Part shown: positions 52,601 to 63,489 of the stretch, one piece after another
Position numbering within the stretch: the first letter of the stretch is position 1
How the letters are laid out: each line of letters begins with the position of its first letter
Source of the DNA: Trichoplusia ni
Lineage: Eukaryota > Arthropoda > Insecta > Lepidoptera > Noctuidae
DNA length: 64,000 bases
Reading direction: 5' to 3'
Assembly: GCF_003590095.1 (NCBI RefSeq)
Contig: NC_039492.1
Coordinates: 10,726,001 to 10,790,000, forward strand
Position numbers and translations under genes: made by a program
The notes under the pieces: generated by a model
Databases searched by the model: none
What the model saw: only the letters and a program-made list of their open reading frames with translations
Told to the model about the DNA's origin: nothing

Positions 52601-55600
52601 TGAGCATTCTAATTCTTCGTGCCCAGAGTACAATGAAATTAATTATTAACTTCTTACATTATGAAACTTATTAAGAATAGTACTAATTGACACACAAAAT
52701 CTTAAAAATGTTTATTTATTTAATTGAAAATATTACTTTTTATCAATAGCTTTGATTGCTTTGATTAGATCGACGTGTATTCTGAAATGCCGTCATGTTC
52801 TACATTCACTAGCGCTTTAGACTTTTAGCATAAACAGGAAAACCCATAAACAGGAATAAACAAACTAGAACAATGAGCAAAGCTCGCCTCTAATTCGGGG
52901 GATACAAACAATGACAATTTGTAAACATCATCAATTCGCAGCATTGCATTCAATTATAACGACAGACATTTCTCGTAACTGAAAATTTTCCTTTACTAAT
53001 AATTGGATGAAAGTACAAAACGAATATATAGTTTCAACCAGTTTAATGTATTGTATCCATCCGATCTTTGCTTTCCCACAACCAACCTTGAAAGAATGGT
53101 TTGCCACTATATCTATGGCTTTACAAATAGAATGTCATACTAGATTTTTCAAAACGTCTCCTAAGCGCTGGAAAAATTTTGGAGATTGACAACTCTTCCA
53201 AATACGTTTCTTTCTATTTTTCAAATCCGTGAACATGTCTTGAATGAATGCACTAGACTACTTGAGCACCTAAATCTTGTCCAACCTTATCTTTATCTTA
53301 AGCCGATCGCCACTCAAAACCTTGAAATTTAATGATGCCAAATCTCTGACAGTAGTTTGCCACGATCCAGATTGAATCACGACTACGGCTGCTGAGACAC
53401 ACTATCTTCAGACAAAAACCTTATCAGTCATCTTAATAACATTCGATAAGTATTGTTTTTGTTTGAGAAAACTAAAGAATTTAATAACAAAAACATACCA
53501 TTTACCTGACAATACGTCTCGTATACAACAATCAAATGTCTATACACCGGTATGTTGAAGGAAATGAGAAAATCACGAATGTGTACAATCGTATTGGTCT
53601 CCGAGAACATTGTTTCAAAAACAAAGTGTGAGAACTGAGTCGCGGCGTATAACATACAAATATGTGACGGTACTGAATATTACAAGGATTCTGAGATGCA
53701 AAACATGCGTTTCAATAGTCTGTGTTTAGGTGTACCAAAATGAACTGATTCCATCGACATTACTTGTATGATAAGCTCGTATACAAACTAAGCTCATACT
53801 CTTTTATCACAATAGTTAACTCAAGGTTTACTCTGTTATAAAACGTTCAAACCGTACTAAGGTCGCCACTCAATATTTGCTAATAAACTGTCGCGATACA
53901 CTTTGTAGCTATAGAGTCAATTAGAAACAACCTCAATGACGTAACTGATACCTAACAAGCCCATATTGTGTTAAGAGAGCCAGCATTGTGTTTCACAATG
54001 TATCTACGTGGTAAAGGCTAAGCAAATTTATCACATCTATATTCGATTGATCCAAGGTTGATACGGGAACACCGTTCTTGTTAATACCAAATTATAGTCG
54101 CTTCAAATACACCGTAAGATTGAATAAAACATTTTTCAATTAAGTTTTGGCGCCTGATAAGCAGCGTTGGCTGCACACCAACTACCGTTTTTCTTGATTA
54201 GTCTGTTCATGAAATACTTTTGACCAATCTAGGGTTCAAATTAATCACAATTTTTAAGTTAATTAAGCTTTTGTCCAAAACAGGACTTCAGTAAGCCTTT
54301 GCTAGCCCTAAAGCGGTTCTATATGAATAACACGGGTTTATTCTAAAATATTACACAAAACATAAATATTATTATCTAAGACACTCGTACCAAGACGCTG
54401 TTAAGATTGTCTATGTTGAAAATAGCTTCGCCTTCATAACTTTTCCTATTGTCAAGTAATCTAATATAACTATAAAAGTGTCCCTCTGGGAGCATACCAA
54501 TGACCTTTATTCCAGTAAAATACAATGAGAACTTTAATTCGTGTAATTAAGTCATTAACAAATAGGAAAAGCCAGATCACGAAGTAGCCGTGTAAATTTC
54601 AGCATTTACATTTTTCGCACCTATTTCCATTATCTATTCTTGAAGTCCAAGTTACCTTGATAACGCATATGAAATTTAACGTTCGCTTTACAAACAATAC
54701 TGTGATATTGACGTGAATGTTAGGAAGCAAGTGAGGGGTGTTAGTATAGAACTAAGAGTTCATTTGTACCCAGTTGGTGAAGACAACGTTGAAATAAGCC
54801 CAGTCGATTTCAATATTGTCTGTGACACAACATTACTGTTCAGTCCGCAAGCATACAATTATAACATACACCCGAACCTTAACTACCACTATACCCATCT
54901 ACAATATAAAATACAATATACACTACTAACCAAGGCAGGAATTCCAGGGATTCTTGTTTATCCCGCAAACTAGGGAATAAATCAAGCACAAATGTTTAGC
55001 CATACTGTACAGTTAGGACTACACGTTAATATAATAATATCTATTGATTACTTCAAAGTGTCGGTTAATGTCATTGAGTCAACTGTTTTTTATATTTTTT
55101 TCGGGGGACTTTTGGAATATATCTCATGCAATTCTTTAATAGTAATAATTTTATAAATTCCTAGGCTTCGTGGAGATTTTGATATCGATTTTAAGTTTTA
55201 GGGACATATTTTTTGTTCAATTCGAGTGCACAGATTAGTTCTTTGATAATGTTCACATAAACCACAAAATTAAAACTCATGATAACCTTAAACGCAATCA
55301 CTTTGTTGACAGTGTCAATATTTACAAAATTCCGTACTCAAATAATAAAAGTGTCAAGTTTATGTGAACAATGTGATTGATTGCGTCGTCTTTCGTGTAT
55401 TACGTTGGTAGATTTTTTAAAGATGGTTTTAACATGTGTGTAGAAAAGCAGTTTAGTTAGTTGTAGGTGAAGGCTGTGGCTTCAGTGACGATATAGTATT
55501 TATTGCTGGACATAAGACTGTCGACACGATAGACGCACAAGACGAGCAACCAATAGAACCAGTAGAGAGTACAGAGGCAGCTGCACTGTTAGCAGACAAC

Positions 55601-58600
55601 AGCCCAGCTGCCGCGAGTCCGAGTGGTGGTCAGTGTCACTCCAGTGCGTATGTACACACGCATACATACCCTAGTTGGACGTGGCCGATATGTCGGTTCG
55701 GGTCGTCGGATATGAGGGCGCGCGTCATCGACTCAGTGGTATTGGCACCACCCTCGTGCTACACGGAGGACAAACATAAACATGTAGACAAACATTGCCT
55801 ATAGACGTCACAATGCACGCGATAGATACGACAGTTACACCACACGACGCACACTGAACCCTTGCCTGTTGTAGTAAAAAAGTAGCGCCATCGAGTCACT
55901 GCAAACACCTCATACTACGCGGTGGTGTGCTGGTAATAACCTAGCTACGAACAAATTATATAAAAGCTTCATATGCATTGTTAGTTTGTGGCTACTTCGT
56001 ATTGTGTACAAATTACAGTGTCGTTTATAATAAACTAAAAATATATACTCTATAAGTCTGTCTTGTCGTGATCTACATATGAAATGGACATATAAAATCA
56101 TAATGGCATGCATAAAAATGACAAGTACAGAAAGCGTGGATGACTTCATGATAACAGAAATAATTTATTGTATATAAACCTTTTCGACTCCAGTGGCTGA
56201 AAAGTTCGCAGATGGACTTCAAAAATAAATCATGTCGGAAACACTGTTAGTTCAAAATTAAAATCTCACTCAGGCAGCAATTGGTTAGCACGCTCGGTAA
56301 GGGACTCAGGACATTAGACTGACACGGTCTGGACCGGGCTGGTTGCAGTGCTACAACTAAGCTATCATTCCATCACACAAAGAAGTCAAAGAGAGGTGTT
56401 ATGTTGATGATATACTATAAACCGGCCGACTCCAATGCTTGCCTGAGTGGTGATCGGTAGACTCCAGAATCAGCGTCACAGTACAAGCGCTGTAAAAATA
56501 ATAACGCTCATGTGTGTGCTTTGATTTCCATTGATCGAAATGGAAATCAAAACGGTCCAACGAGCGCGTCGTAATCAATCTGAGCATACCCCAGCTTGAG
56601 AGCTTGCCCGCCCGCCATGAGCCCCTCCTCCCCAAGTAGGGTCACTTGTTCCTCCTCGCGCGACGGGTCCGCCATCTTGTGCACACACACGCCAACATGG
56701 CGTCAAGGTCAGACACGCGTCTATGTCAATGTCACATTTGTACGACTTACGGGCGTGAAGGATTTGATTTGTGTCCATGAAATCATCTCTGTGATAGTGC
56801 CACGCATAACTTGGATTTTGTGAAATTAGAAATCAGTCAAGTGTTCCACCAGGAGAACAATCATAGCAGACAGTAATGTATGCGTGCGATCAATCAGCTG
56901 ACGACGACAGACGAACAAAAATGTGACATTGACAGCACGACGCCATTATTTAAAACAGTATAATAACTGAATCTAAGCGTTTAAATTCGTAGTTTTTGAA
57001 GCCCACTTTGTCGGATACATATAAAGTAATTTAACAAAAATAAATAACTTAAGACCCACGACCTTCGTTTAAGGAAATGTTATTATTGTTTGAAGAATTG
57101 AAAGTGTTGAACATAAATTAGTATTTCAGTCTGTTGTTATTGTGCTTAAAGTTATTGCAATAAAATAAAATAATAATCGAATGAGACACTGATCCAACAT
57201 AAGGGAAAATTCGGAAAAAATAAACAAATGAAGACGATTGAAAAATATTAATTGCGGAGCTAGTTTTTTTCTACAACAGCATAGTGTTGACTTTACCTTT
57301 GCTATTGTTTTATCAAGCTGAAATCTGATCGATTATGACGTACATCATTAGATGACAACCTTCGTGTACATGCAGTAGTTACTGCAAGTATACAGCACCT
57401 TCCACATTACTACCCACATGGTACTGCATGGGATAAGTGTTATACAGTATGACGTAACTAAACAAGCAGTAATATAATTACGCTGATAATTATGATTAGT
57501 TACCATTACAAATTTGACGTAATATATCACGAGGACATTTTGCAGCAAGCTATCTTATCGTTGGATAGTTCTAATATGCATATTTGACGTGGCAACTACT
57601 AATTAAATTGCTTCGTAAACAGATTAGTAGTTTTGTGACTTCATATGAAGGCAGAAATAAATATTGGTCGGTGAAGCTCGTGAGCTCTAATGACGATATA
57701 GGTTCGAACTTACCTCGTCGAAGAAAACTTGTGTTTTCCTTAGGATATGTTTGAGTTCTGTGAGCTCGAGGTAGTTCCTCTTCAAGGCTTCGGCGTTCTG
57801 GTTCACTTCGCGGAGTTCGTTCTCCAGCTTCTCGAAGGTAGCCTACGACAATACAATCAGAACTCGTAAATAATACAAGATAAAATAGATCTAGCTTAGT
57901 ATTACATGAAGGATACTTGTAATATCAATCATACTTCGAAGGGGGACAAGTCGTGTTGGCATTGCGAAAACAAGAACGACATCATAACGGTCTTTGGCTT
58001 TCACAACGGCAAAATTCCATTGGAGTTAAAGGAGTCTTTAATATTACTTCCTTGTATAAAAAGTAGTGGCTGAAGTTGTCTCACCTCGAGATCGATCATC
58101 TCCCTAGGCTGTGGGGCCTCGGGGCACTCGCCGGGGATCTCCAGCATGGGGATCCCGTCGCGACGGATCTCCTTCTCCAGGTACCGGAGCTTGCGCTCCA
58201 TCTCGTCACACCGACGGACCTCATTGACAAACTTGCGTTGGAAGGCATTTACGTCGGGGTTAAGCTGTGGAAAGAATTTTTTTATAATCTTTGTTCGATT
58301 ATATCTGGTATTAATATTTTAATAAGGTCCGTATAGGATATTTTAGAATTATTTTTATACCATTGAATATTTATTTCACATAATTTGGCTGTTAGGAAGC
58401 CTCTGAATATTTCTATCTGCCTACGATACATACGTAGCAGAGAACTTTAATGTGTCATACTTAGGCTTATGAACATGTCGTTTCATCGGGTATGCCCCCA
58501 AAAGAGTAGGTATCGAGAGCAGAACAATTGTTTGTCTATTATATATTTATCAAAGGACTACAACAAAACAACATAGCAAGAAAACATATATTTAGATGGA

Positions 58601-61600
58601 ACGGGTCTCCCCCCGAAGGATGAATGAGAATATAACATAGATGACATGAGATAGATCAATCGATAGCATTCAGTTTCTTTCAATTGAAAGCGAACCCGAC
58701 ACGTCGGTTGGAATTGTACATTTTATTTCCCTAGGCCACAATATAACGCATTATTATCGTTCCATACGGGCAAATTGACAATCAATTGAATATTGTATTT
58801 CATTAGATAACGTGTAACTATAACCTCTATAATACTCAAGAATATGGTGGCGTTTTTGCTTCTAGTGTTATTTATACGACTAAGGAATGTCACGAGGCTC
58901 GAAGTCTAAAGCGACGATTTGATAGAGTCAATAGTCTTGTCTAAATTATCGTTGTAAAAATAATGTTTATTTCTGGTTTCAACTACTTTAAACTACATAT
59001 CTACAATGAACTTTTCGCAATGTTGGTACTCAGTTACAGTATACCTACTACTTAACGAGAGCTTACTTATTACTTTAAAAGATTATGTATGAGTAATCAA
59101 CATTTTCTCTTTATTTGATGAATGAAGTCAAGAAAGGTAAAGTCATTAGGTTACAATATTTGACGGTAGTAATTAAACGACGATAAACGATAACAATTCT
59201 AAACAATATACGAAGGCGTCACAGACTAGGTGACGGTGACGGAATACATTATAATTATTCAAAAGATCTGACACGAAAATTAATACCGCACTAGTTGCCG
59301 CTTAGTACAATAATAGAATATGTCGCATAGATACGAGAGCAAATCAAATAGTTATTAGACGGCGGTCAGGTGATCCTCATTGTAAATGCATTTCACTGAC
59401 AACACAAGAAGAACAAAGGAGACAAATGAATGGTTTTGTACTTTTGTTGCCGTATGCGATCTTCCTGTTTGGAGGTCAACCGGTCTTACTGAGAAACAAT
59501 ACCATATTATTTTGAACATACAGTTGTTTAGTGAGATGCAGATTAGTTCGTAAATGTGTGGTATGCGATGTGACTAACAATTGTTCAATAGAAAATGTAC
59601 GTTCCTTATCTATTTTGTTTAATTTGATTTAATTTATGTACATTCACGTGAAGGATGCTTGCTTGTTACTCAAAAGTCAAAATAGAAATATTTTTCATTT
59701 GACGGTTGAGCATCACAAAAATAATATTGATTGTTTAATTTATAAGTTTGATGTACCTGACGGTTACAGTCACTCAACCGTGGCAATAACAAATTTAATT
59801 AAAATTTCGACCCGGTACTGATTGCCAGCATATTTTATTTTACTATAAAATTCTATCTGACTGAAACTTATTTTATGGGAAATGAAATACTTTACATCAA
59901 CTATGTATGTGACGATGAATTTTTCATATGTGGAATGACATGTTGGCACAATACGCTCACGAGATTAACAAAGCGTAAAATTGACTCTTTCGAGGTTTTA
60001 AGGGGCATTCGTGTACTAGGTAATAATATTTTCGCGTTGTCTGGACAATGCGAAGGCTACGAGACGGGGGTGCAATTACTTGCGAAGTCGCGATGCGCCA
60101 ACACAATATTGATTCGGTGAAAGGACGCACGCGCAAACGCTTTGCTGCATACATGAGTGCCAGTAGAAGGAAAATTATTTTCCTTTAATTGTTGAACTAA
60201 GTATTTCAATAATAACATTGTAAGTTTCATTCCAAAACTAATGAGACGCGTTAATCTGCCTACACTTTTGGGATTGACATGGCAACCTGCAACTAATTAC
60301 ACGACTCTTGTGTCAATATAATAAGCTATTGTGTTTATAAGTGAAAGATAGATGCAAAAATAGTATCAAGTAATCAGTGAGTAAACTAACTCACTTTTAT
60401 GATACTCTAGGATTTCTATATTTGGAATACAATGTACAGAAGTTTCTCAGAATTATATTATAATATTACATAGATTGCAGTGTACTTAATTTTTTTTTGT
60501 TCATGAAACATGTTTTTCTGTGGCCATAATTATTTTGGCTTATCATTATTTTTTTTAATGCAAGTTAGAAGGAAATTTACTACAATAAATAAAATGTATT
60601 ATGAGTCAGTTTCCATTTTACATAAAACCATCAATAAACAAATGTTTTTTAATTATTATTTTTCATTACCATTGTTTATGCACAAGCATGGACATGAACA
60701 TAGAACAAGTCTATTTAATAAATGAATCTATTAACCAATAGTAATTGATTCTAGTCTGAGGGCATAGCAACAGATTCAAGGTTACCATTTCATTAGTTTT
60801 TATTTTTTAACCATCAATAATTGAACTAGATGAATAAACTGTTTTGTTAAAAGTGTATTTAGTCCTTTTTTTATTAAGTACAATAATATAGATCTTATCT
60901 GCTATGTTTTGTATTTCTTACATTTTAAGTGTACATTATTAAATAGCAATGTTTTTAATGAACATTATTACTGTAAAGATTAACCTATAGCAAAACGATG
61001 AAGGGAATGTTTGTCAATGAATGAAATTAATGGATTGTTTTTGACTGATGTATTATACTCCTTTTTAGAGTTTTGGTATACATTTATTTTGGTCATTTAT
61101 TTAGGTTTGTTTAAAATAGCCTTGTTTATTGATCTCTCAATCTAACTAACCATTTTATACTTTATGCTATCAATTAGGAAAATTCTACAATTTAAAAAAT
61201 AAATGATAAGGTAGGTTTAGTACATTTTGATACTACATCATGCCTTTATCACAGTCAATAAAATACATTATCAGAGATTGTAAAGTAATTAACATCATCC
61301 ATCAGAGTACCTAATACCAATCACACTTTTTTAATCAATCACATGATTTGGTGCCCACTATAGACAAATAAATGTCTATGGTTAGTTTATGAACAAATAT
61401 CGATTTTGGGTCTACCCTGCCCAAGCTATTTTGGTCTGCTATTTGTTCGACTGATTTTTTCTTAAATCACAGATCCAACTGATAAAAGGAGCTTCAGAAT
61501 GAAGTCACCAAAAATAATAATATAAATGGAATTTTCAATCCAACTGATTGAAGACCATAACTATGTTGTAGATTGAATATCTTGAATCTCACAAAGAAAA

Positions 61601-62402
61601 AAAAAGATCTAATGAGAAAATGATTGCCGTCTCACAAAAACATAAATGTTAAGAATGGTATAGATGGTACTGTATTAATTAACAATTTAACTTGGGTTTT
61701 TCAACCAACAGCCATCAATATTAATCAAATGGGATTCATTGGGTTATATAATAAGCTAATTGAACAAAATCTAACATTAAACCGCGATAAAATCCGTAAA
61801 AGTAGTTTCATTTCAAAATCCATTATTTTTAACAAATCTATTGTAAACCATTACAAGAAGAGCATTGAATGAACAGCAAAAAGAACACATCATTTTACAC
61901 AGAATTGACATGTTGTATTGTTTTGATAAAACATTATCTGAATAAAATATTCCAATGGAACATGTAGGTACCTAGAAGCTTTGTTTAGGTATGTTATACA
62001 AATAGACATACTCTATACCTTCAAATACTCATCTAATTCTTAGATTAGACTTCATAAATTAATATTACTCATAACAAGTATAATATAACTGACATCGTAA
62101 ATCGTCTAGGCCTTTGTATATCATGTAATCAGGGCATGAAAGCAAATCATAAACGAAACGAGGTCACAGATTTTCTAATATAATAATAGGAACCCTAGGT
62201 ATGGTCTGGTAGGAGATACACTAGGTCCATGACACTTAGATAATGAAGGGGCGTTTAACATGATCCACATGGCTGTATTACTCACATCACGGAACTGTAC
62301 AAGTCCCAACTCCCCGAGTTCAGACACGCATGCATACGCGGCTTCGCTCTGTAGGAAAAGTTGACATAATGTCATTTCTTCACTCCTAAACAACGACCCC
62401 AT
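37694..62402 (-). CDS. V-type proton ATPase 116 kDa subunit a (V0 sector)
   Basis: Membrane subunit that carries protons past the c-ring of the vacuolar ATPase. Eighteen coding exons, all in phase: 62402-62286, 58264-58085, 57842-57714, 56675-56590, 46504-46378, 45483-45307, 42941-42729, 42360-42210, 41877-41738, 41493-41257, 41043-40931, 40589-40441, 40138-40002, 39387-39301, 39031-38906, 38651-38525, 38331-38199, 37793-37694. They encode 842 aa, full length for the family. The start MGSLFRSEEMTLCQLFLQSE is the family signature. A cytosolic N-terminal half with coiled coil (FEKLENELREVNQNAEALKR) precedes about eight membrane segments, the first in FPFLFAVMFGDLGHG. The key proton-path arginine is probably Arg743 in SYLRLWALSLAHAQL, with the second, Arg807, in LHTLRLHWVEF. 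A second version of exon 4 lies at 55670-55758. In flies the equivalent genes are the Vha100 set; which one this matches is not decided. Confidence 0.97.
37955..38150 (+). mobile_element. tRNA-derived SINE in V-ATPase intron 17
   Basis: Has a head containing gagtggttgaggttaccaca, then a clear B box, ggttcgatccc at 38019-38029. Its body runs on with gtcggacaagcatttgtgtg and gatccacgaatgcttgttct and ends near a T-rich tract. The wording is typical of noctuid tRNA-derived SINEs and matches the decayed copies at 23758 and 25455. It lies antisense to the V-ATPase gene. Confidence 0.75.
38906..39031 (-). CDS. V-ATPase subunit a exon 15, alanine/glycine-rich loop
   Basis: Encodes residues 682-723. 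A GC-rich stretch gives ENGAAAGAAAGAAAPAHAQ before the conserved DEDITEVFIHQ. In the family this is the variable loop before the membrane segments that hold the proton-path arginines. The low-complexity run probably grew by slippage of GC-rich codons. Confidence 0.85.
39496..39895 (+). mobile_element. full-length 5S-rRNA-like SINE with 18-bp target-site duplication
   Basis: The element (39514-39877) is flanked by exact copies of accattgaaatttaacgt at 39496-39513 and 39878-39895. It has the same 5S-like head as the copy at 31025 (cgatcacaggttaagctatg, then ggtgggtgac) and the same gactggtagccgaccccaac tail. It lies in V-ATPase intron 13, antisense to the gene. Confidence 0.85.
43495..43541. 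repeat. perfect 22-bp hairpin with 3-base loop
   Basis: The arm cttcctgtaaagaaaaacta plus tt (43495-43516) is followed by loop cca and an exact reverse complement (43520-43541). A weaker outer pair (taatacaaat at 43481 and atttgtatta near 43597) suggests the hairpin is the core of a larger palindromic MITE. It lies in V-ATPase intron 6. Confidence 0.85.
43895..44065. promoter_or_regulatory. CpG-rich island with a perfect CRE in V-ATPase intron 6
   Basis: About 170 bp of very GC- and CpG-rich sequence (for example ctcacggcgcgggcgcgacg) interrupts AT-rich intron. TGACGTCA, the palindromic cAMP-response element, is at 44025-44032. In an AT-rich insect genome such a block suggests an internal promoter or enhancer, or an untranslated first exon. 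No conserved protein is encoded: the minus-strand frame reads only low-complexity Gly/Ala from a GTG. Confidence 0.4.
44350..44477. mobile_element. short terminal-inverted-repeat element
   Basis: The left arm atttagacgaggcgagaa and later gttgcaatacattgcgg are mirrored by ccggtaatgtatcgcaac and attctcgcctcggctaaat on the right. Total length is 128 bp with imperfect arms of about 45 bp. Non-coding, MITE-like, in V-ATPase intron 6. Confidence 0.65.
46505..56589 (-). other. 10-kb intron 4 of V-ATPase subunit a
   Basis: Contains the alternative exon 4B (55670-55758). Apart from that it is AT-rich with open frames of chance length, the longest about 115 codons from its first ATG near 50995. No other conserved exon version was recognised by eye. 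Confidence 0.6.
55670..55758 (-). CDS. V-ATPase subunit a exon 4B (mutually exclusive alternative)
   Basis: An 89-bp exon with AG at 55760-55759 and a gtatgt donor. It encodes HEGGANTTESMTRALISD then DPNRHIGHVQLG. The NTTESMTRALI wording is the other well-known version of this segment in insect V-ATPase subunit a proteins. Start and end phases equal those of exon 4A, giving an 843-aa isoform. Using both exons together would shift the frame. Confidence 0.85.
56590..56675 (-). CDS. V-ATPase subunit a exon 4A (alternative)
   Basis: An 86-bp exon bordered by AG (56677-56676) and a gtatgc donor. It encodes MADPSREEEQVTLLGEEG then LMAGGQALKLG, joining FFDE of exon 3 to FVAGVILRERIPAF of exon 5. 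The family commonly has EEQVTLLGEEG in this place. It leaves two bases of a codon, the same phase as exon 4B, so either can be used but not both. Confidence 0.85.
58265..62285 (-). other. 4-kb intron 1 of V-ATPase subunit a
   Basis: AT-rich intron with no recognised gene. The only identified item is the Penelope terminal-repeat copy at 61776-61815. Confidence 0.6.
61776..61815 (+). repeat. solo copy of the Penelope-like terminal repeat
   Basis: Begins attaaaccgcgataaaatcc and continues for 40 bases that are identical to the right end (36400-36439) of the Penelope-like element in the JmjC gene. No GIY-YIG or other element sequence was found beside it. Confidence 0.85.
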
Positions 62403-62720
62403 CTTTCACGGTTTGTACAACACACCACTAAATAAAAATAATTATTTTCTAAAGAAAAAGGCTCCGTCGCAGTCTGCGAGCAGACTTTGGCAGCGACGAA
62501 ACCGAATTACTAGTGACGACAAATCAATCGATATGAATAACTTTCAAGCGAAGTTGCGAATTAGTCATCGCCAGTGGCGCAACGCGGACTTCTGTCAGGG
62601 TTACCGTGCTACAAATTATTTTACCCACGCGCAGCGGATATATATAAGCGAAAACAATTTTTTGCTATTTTACTTACATGCATGTGTATTTTAAGATAAG
62701 ATTACATGCATGCGGATTTT
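62403..62720 (-). promoter_or_regulatory. proximal 5' region of V-ATPase subunit a
   Basis: Sequence upstream of the start codon is more GC-rich than the surroundings and likely holds the 5' UTR. A TATATATA run on the minus strand at 62638-62648 could be a TATA box, about 240 bases upstream of the ATG. No initiator was pinned down. The downstream border of the region is a retrotransposon insertion. Confidence 0.35.
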
Positions 62721-63489
62721 AAGAATTATTAATGCGGCAGGAGCGCGGGGCGTATACCGCGTCATGCAAATATTAATGACATCATTCGTCGTGCTCTTGT
62801 CACTGCTGGTGTACCTGCCGTTTTAGAACCCAATGGTTTGGTCTATATATACTTACTATACTCTATGGGTTTGGTACGCAACGATCGCAATGGTAAGAGA
62901 CCTGACGGAATGTCATTGCTTCCTTGGAAATTGGGTCGGCCTTTGGTGTGGGACGCGACATGCGTCGACACCCTTGCGCCATCCCATGTTCTAAGTTCAG
63001 CGGTCTCGCCGGGCGCTGCTGCTGGAGCCGCGGAAGCCCTAAAACTAGTTACATATTATATCTTTGAGCCGTTTGGGGTCGAAACGTTCGGGACATAAGG
63101 ACCAGGTGCACGAGTTCTTTATAAAAAACTCGCAAAGCGTTTGGTCGACTCTACACTTGATCAGAATTCTGGTCTATATTTTGCCCAAAGAATTAGCATT
63201 GCGATACAACGTGGCAATGCAGCCAGCCTTCTGGGCACGTTTCTCGACTTTGGCAGGGATGAGGATGTCTTTTTTGACGCTTTGTAAATAATGTATATTT
63301 TTCTTTTATATTGATATAGTTTTAAAAACGTAAATATTAGTTTAGTTTAATTTATTTAAAAATGTATATGTTGAATTATTGTTTGTCTAAGTGTTTTATA
63401 TTATGCTAGTGAATTGAAAATAATGGCTTTATATTGAATATATTCTACAATATCTATTCCCTATCAATAAAAAAAAAAGAATTATTAAT
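62721..63489 (+). mobile_element. 5'-truncated LINE-type insertion with target-site duplication
   Basis: The 13-bp duplication aagaattattaat occurs at 62721-62733 and 63477-63489. Between them is the 3' end of a retroelement. It holds the C-terminal part of a protein, about 190 bases of 3' UTR, AATAAA at 63466-63471 and a short A run. This is the classic product of target-primed reverse transcription that stopped early. It sits directly upstream of the V-ATPase promoter region, in the opposite orientation to that gene. Confidence 0.85.
62735..63287 (+). pseudogene. broken C-terminal fragment of a retrotransposon protein
   Basis: Reads NINDIIRRALVTAGVPAVLE, then, after a short insertion that repeats ggtttggt, DGMSLLPWKLGRPLVWDATC followed by VDTLAPSH. 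Near 63097 the frame shifts and continues GPGARVLYKKLAKRLVDS and RISIAIQRGNAASLLGTFLD to a stop at 63285-63287. I know this wording from lepidopteran and other animal retroelement proteins. The D and ExK-like spacing hints at a PD-(D/E)XK-type nuclease fold, but that is inference. No intact start, so it is not a functional gene. Confidence 0.75.

Noticed and set aside
54713..54973. Plus-strand frame reading NVRKQVRGVSIELRVHL...
   Set aside because: Looked protein-like at first but no family signature or splice partners, and the length is within chance.
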